Below the pieces are notes generated by a model. It ran no database searches, was not told the origin of the DNA, and saw nothing but the letters and a program-made list of their open reading frames with translations. A stretch of DNA of 38,743 nucleotides from DAOUVR01 sp034430535 (GTDB lineage Bacteria > Chloroflexota > Dehalococcoidia > E44-bin15), in assembly GCA_964443325.1 (NCBI GenBank), contig CAYUCL010000020.1, positions 1 to 38,743 on the forward strand, given 5' to 3'. Of this stretch, positions 37,763 through 38,743 are shown piece by piece (position 1 is the first letter of the stretch; each line of letters begins with the position of its first letter). Both the position numbers and the translations under genes were made by a program.

Positions 37763-38326
37763 ATGAAGTTCAGCAGTCTAATATCAATTATTTTGCTTAT
37801 CTTGGTCCTCCTGGCAGGCAGTTCATGCTCATGTGGGGGAGGTGGAGGGACGCCCACACCCGGCCCGACAGGCACGCCAACTGGAGGATACCTGGAGTAC
37901 ACCGATGAGGAAAACGGTTTCGCCATCCTGTACCCGCAGGGCTGGGAGATGGCGACCACAGGGGCTCTTGTTAGTTTTGGGGCTGGCGAAGCAGACCCGA
38001 TGTGTGCCCCGCAGTTCTCAGTCACGATAGCGGAGCTGTCCGAGCCGATGAGCGTTGACGCCTGGTTTGAGGAACTAAAGGGCAACTATACCGCTGCCGG
38101 TGGATACACACCCATTTCCGAAGAGGCACTGACGGTGGATGGCGTAGCAGCGATTAAACACGTGTGTTCAATCGATGTGTACGAGGTAGCTTTTCAGTCG
38201 ATGTTGCTCTATGTGGTTGAAGACTCCAACGGCTGGATCGTCTTCTGTGCGTGTCGGGGTGACTGCTGGAGCCAGTATGAGACTACCTTCGACACGATAG
38301 TGGGCAGTTTCCGCCTTCTCGACTAG
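37763..38326 (+). CDS. Lipoprotein with Pro/Thr linker and PsbP-like domain, copy 2
   Basis: This 187-residue paralogue of the protein at 28859-29479 begins MKFSSLISIILLILVLLAG, followed by a Cys-containing SSCSCGG segment and a short Pro/Thr/Gly linker. The domain start YTDEENGFAILYPQGW and the segment YTPISEEALTVDGVAAIKHV are well conserved between copies. Cys residues near the C terminus (FCACRGDC) correspond to NCVCLSDC in the other copy, so a conserved disulfide is likely. It is 54 nt downstream of the GYD gene and probably in one operon with it. The function is unknown. Confidence 0.8.
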   Translation: MKFSSLISIILLILVLLAGSSCSCGGGGGTPTPGPTGTPTGGYLEYTDEENGFAILYPQGWEMATTGALVSFGAGEADPMCAPQFSVTIAELSEPMSVDAWFEELKGNYTAAGGYTPISEEALTVDGVAAIKHVCSIDVYEVAFQSMLLYVVEDSNGWIVFCACRGDCWSQYETTFDTIVGSFRLLD

Positions 38327-38340
38327 ACCCAGAGTAAGAT

Positions 38341-38463
38341 ATGAAAGGTTATCGCACGCCGTCCTGGTTTCGGATGAAGGGGTTGGTGGGCAAGAAACGG
38401 GCAGTGGCCCAGGGTGTAAAGCCCGGAGCATCCAAAAACAGGAAAGCCAAGAGGAAGTCATAG
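38341..38463 (+). CDS. Possible small basic protein (40 residues)
   Basis: An ATG-started frame of 40 codons follows the lipoprotein gene by 14 nt. The product is very basic, with about a third Lys and Arg, and ends GASKNRKAKRKS. The ribosome site is weak. It resembles no family I recognise, and such a frame could arise by chance. In favour are the tight spacing and the following hairpin; against is its absence beside the duplicated lipoprotein gene at 29480. Confidence 0.35.
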   Translation: MKGYRTPSWFRMKGLVGKKRAVAQGVKPGASKNRKAKRKS

Positions 38464-38498
38464 CGGGAAACAGCACTGATTGTTCGGTTTTTGCGGCA

Positions 38499-38522
38499 GG
38501 GGCTCCGACTTGTCGGAGCCCC
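38499..38522. terminator. GGGGCTCCGA palindrome, possible terminator
   Basis: GGGGCTCCGA and TCGGAGCCCC pair perfectly around a 4-nt loop, downstream of the GYD/lipoprotein operon. There is no T-run, so it may equally be another repeat. Confidence 0.4.
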
Positions 38523-38743
38523 TGTCATTGCGAGGTCTCCGAAGGCGACCGAAGCAATATCGTAAACTTCATTTTGTGTAGGGTCGCAATGACAACCGTG
38601 GCCTAATGTAGCGCGACCCTTTAGGGTCGCTCTTAATGGCGAGGCTAAAGCCTCGCGCTACGTAACGGGGATAGAAAAGGTGGGTTTCACCCTTCCGCTG
38701 AAGGGCTATACCCACCCTACAATTTGTGTTTGGGTAGGTTGGT
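38523..38743. repeat. Repeat cluster at the right edge (families I, A, E, B)
   Basis: Family I: TGTCATTGCG and CGCAATGACA as exact 10-bp inverted repeats 52 nt apart (38523-38594), with a GTCTCCGAAGGCGAC segment inside. A follows (38607-38662), then E (38677-38720) and the start of a B unit (38732-38743) cut by the window edge. No gene is seen. Confidence 0.8.

Overview
The window looks like a chromosomal segment of an uncultured, single-membrane anaerobe of the Chloroflexota, most likely class Dehalococcoidia. This is an inference from gene content. The main pointers are two giant BNR/Asp-box surface proteins of the kind proposed as S-layer protein in Dehalococcoides, a homocitrate-synthase-family enzyme resembling the Re-citrate synthase of that group, a SipW-type signal peptidase beside a TasA/CalY-like secreted protein, and many lipoproteins. 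No rRNA, tRNA, CRISPR array or transposase was found. A run of ten Ns (31656-31665) marks a scaffold gap inside a gene, so this is probably draft or metagenome sequence.

Layout. 0.4-3.3 kb (minus): an operon of HMG-CoA-synthase-like/DUF35 fusion, SCP2-type thiolase and a stand-alone Lrp/AsnC ligand-binding (RAM) domain. 3.6-5.4 kb (plus): rsmG overlapping a flippase-like membrane protein. 5.6-8.2 kb (minus): a citrate/homocitrate/isopropylmalate synthase-family enzyme, trmO and an endonuclease III-like glycosylase. 9.3-17.9 kb (plus): tandem paralogous 1249- and 1295-residue surface proteins, each with its own promoter, long leader and terminator. 18.2-19.4 kb (minus): a metallo-beta-lactamase-fold protein and bioY. 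19.9-23.7 kb (plus): hrcA-grpE-dnaK behind a perfect CIRCE operator, without dnaJ. 24.3-28.5 kb (plus): a candidate non-coding RNA, the SipW-like peptidase and a 942-residue cysteine-rich TasA-like protein. 28.8-38.5 kb: two Pro/Thr-linker lipoproteins, a TPR lipoprotein, five beta-propeller lipoproteins of three types, a GYD-domain protein and gene remnants.

The genes from 24 to 38 kb are nearly all for exported or lipid-anchored proteins, and together with the two S-layer-like proteins they make the window mostly a cell-surface region. The rest is housekeeping (rRNA and tRNA modification, DNA repair, heat shock, biotin uptake, acyl-CoA condensation).

The most striking non-genic feature is the intergenic DNA. 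It is packed with short palindromic repeats in at least eight families (called A-I below). Many carry the same inner hairpin (CCTTC, a few bases, GAAGG) inside unrelated outer palindromes. Two 24-28 nt mini-hairpins occur inserted in other repeats, and for one of them both empty and occupied host sites are present. Several gene-end duplications and truncations have breakpoints at these repeats (the 3' ends of trmO, the GYD gene and the TasA-like gene). This looks like an active, modular, non-autonomous repeat system that has reshaped the locus.
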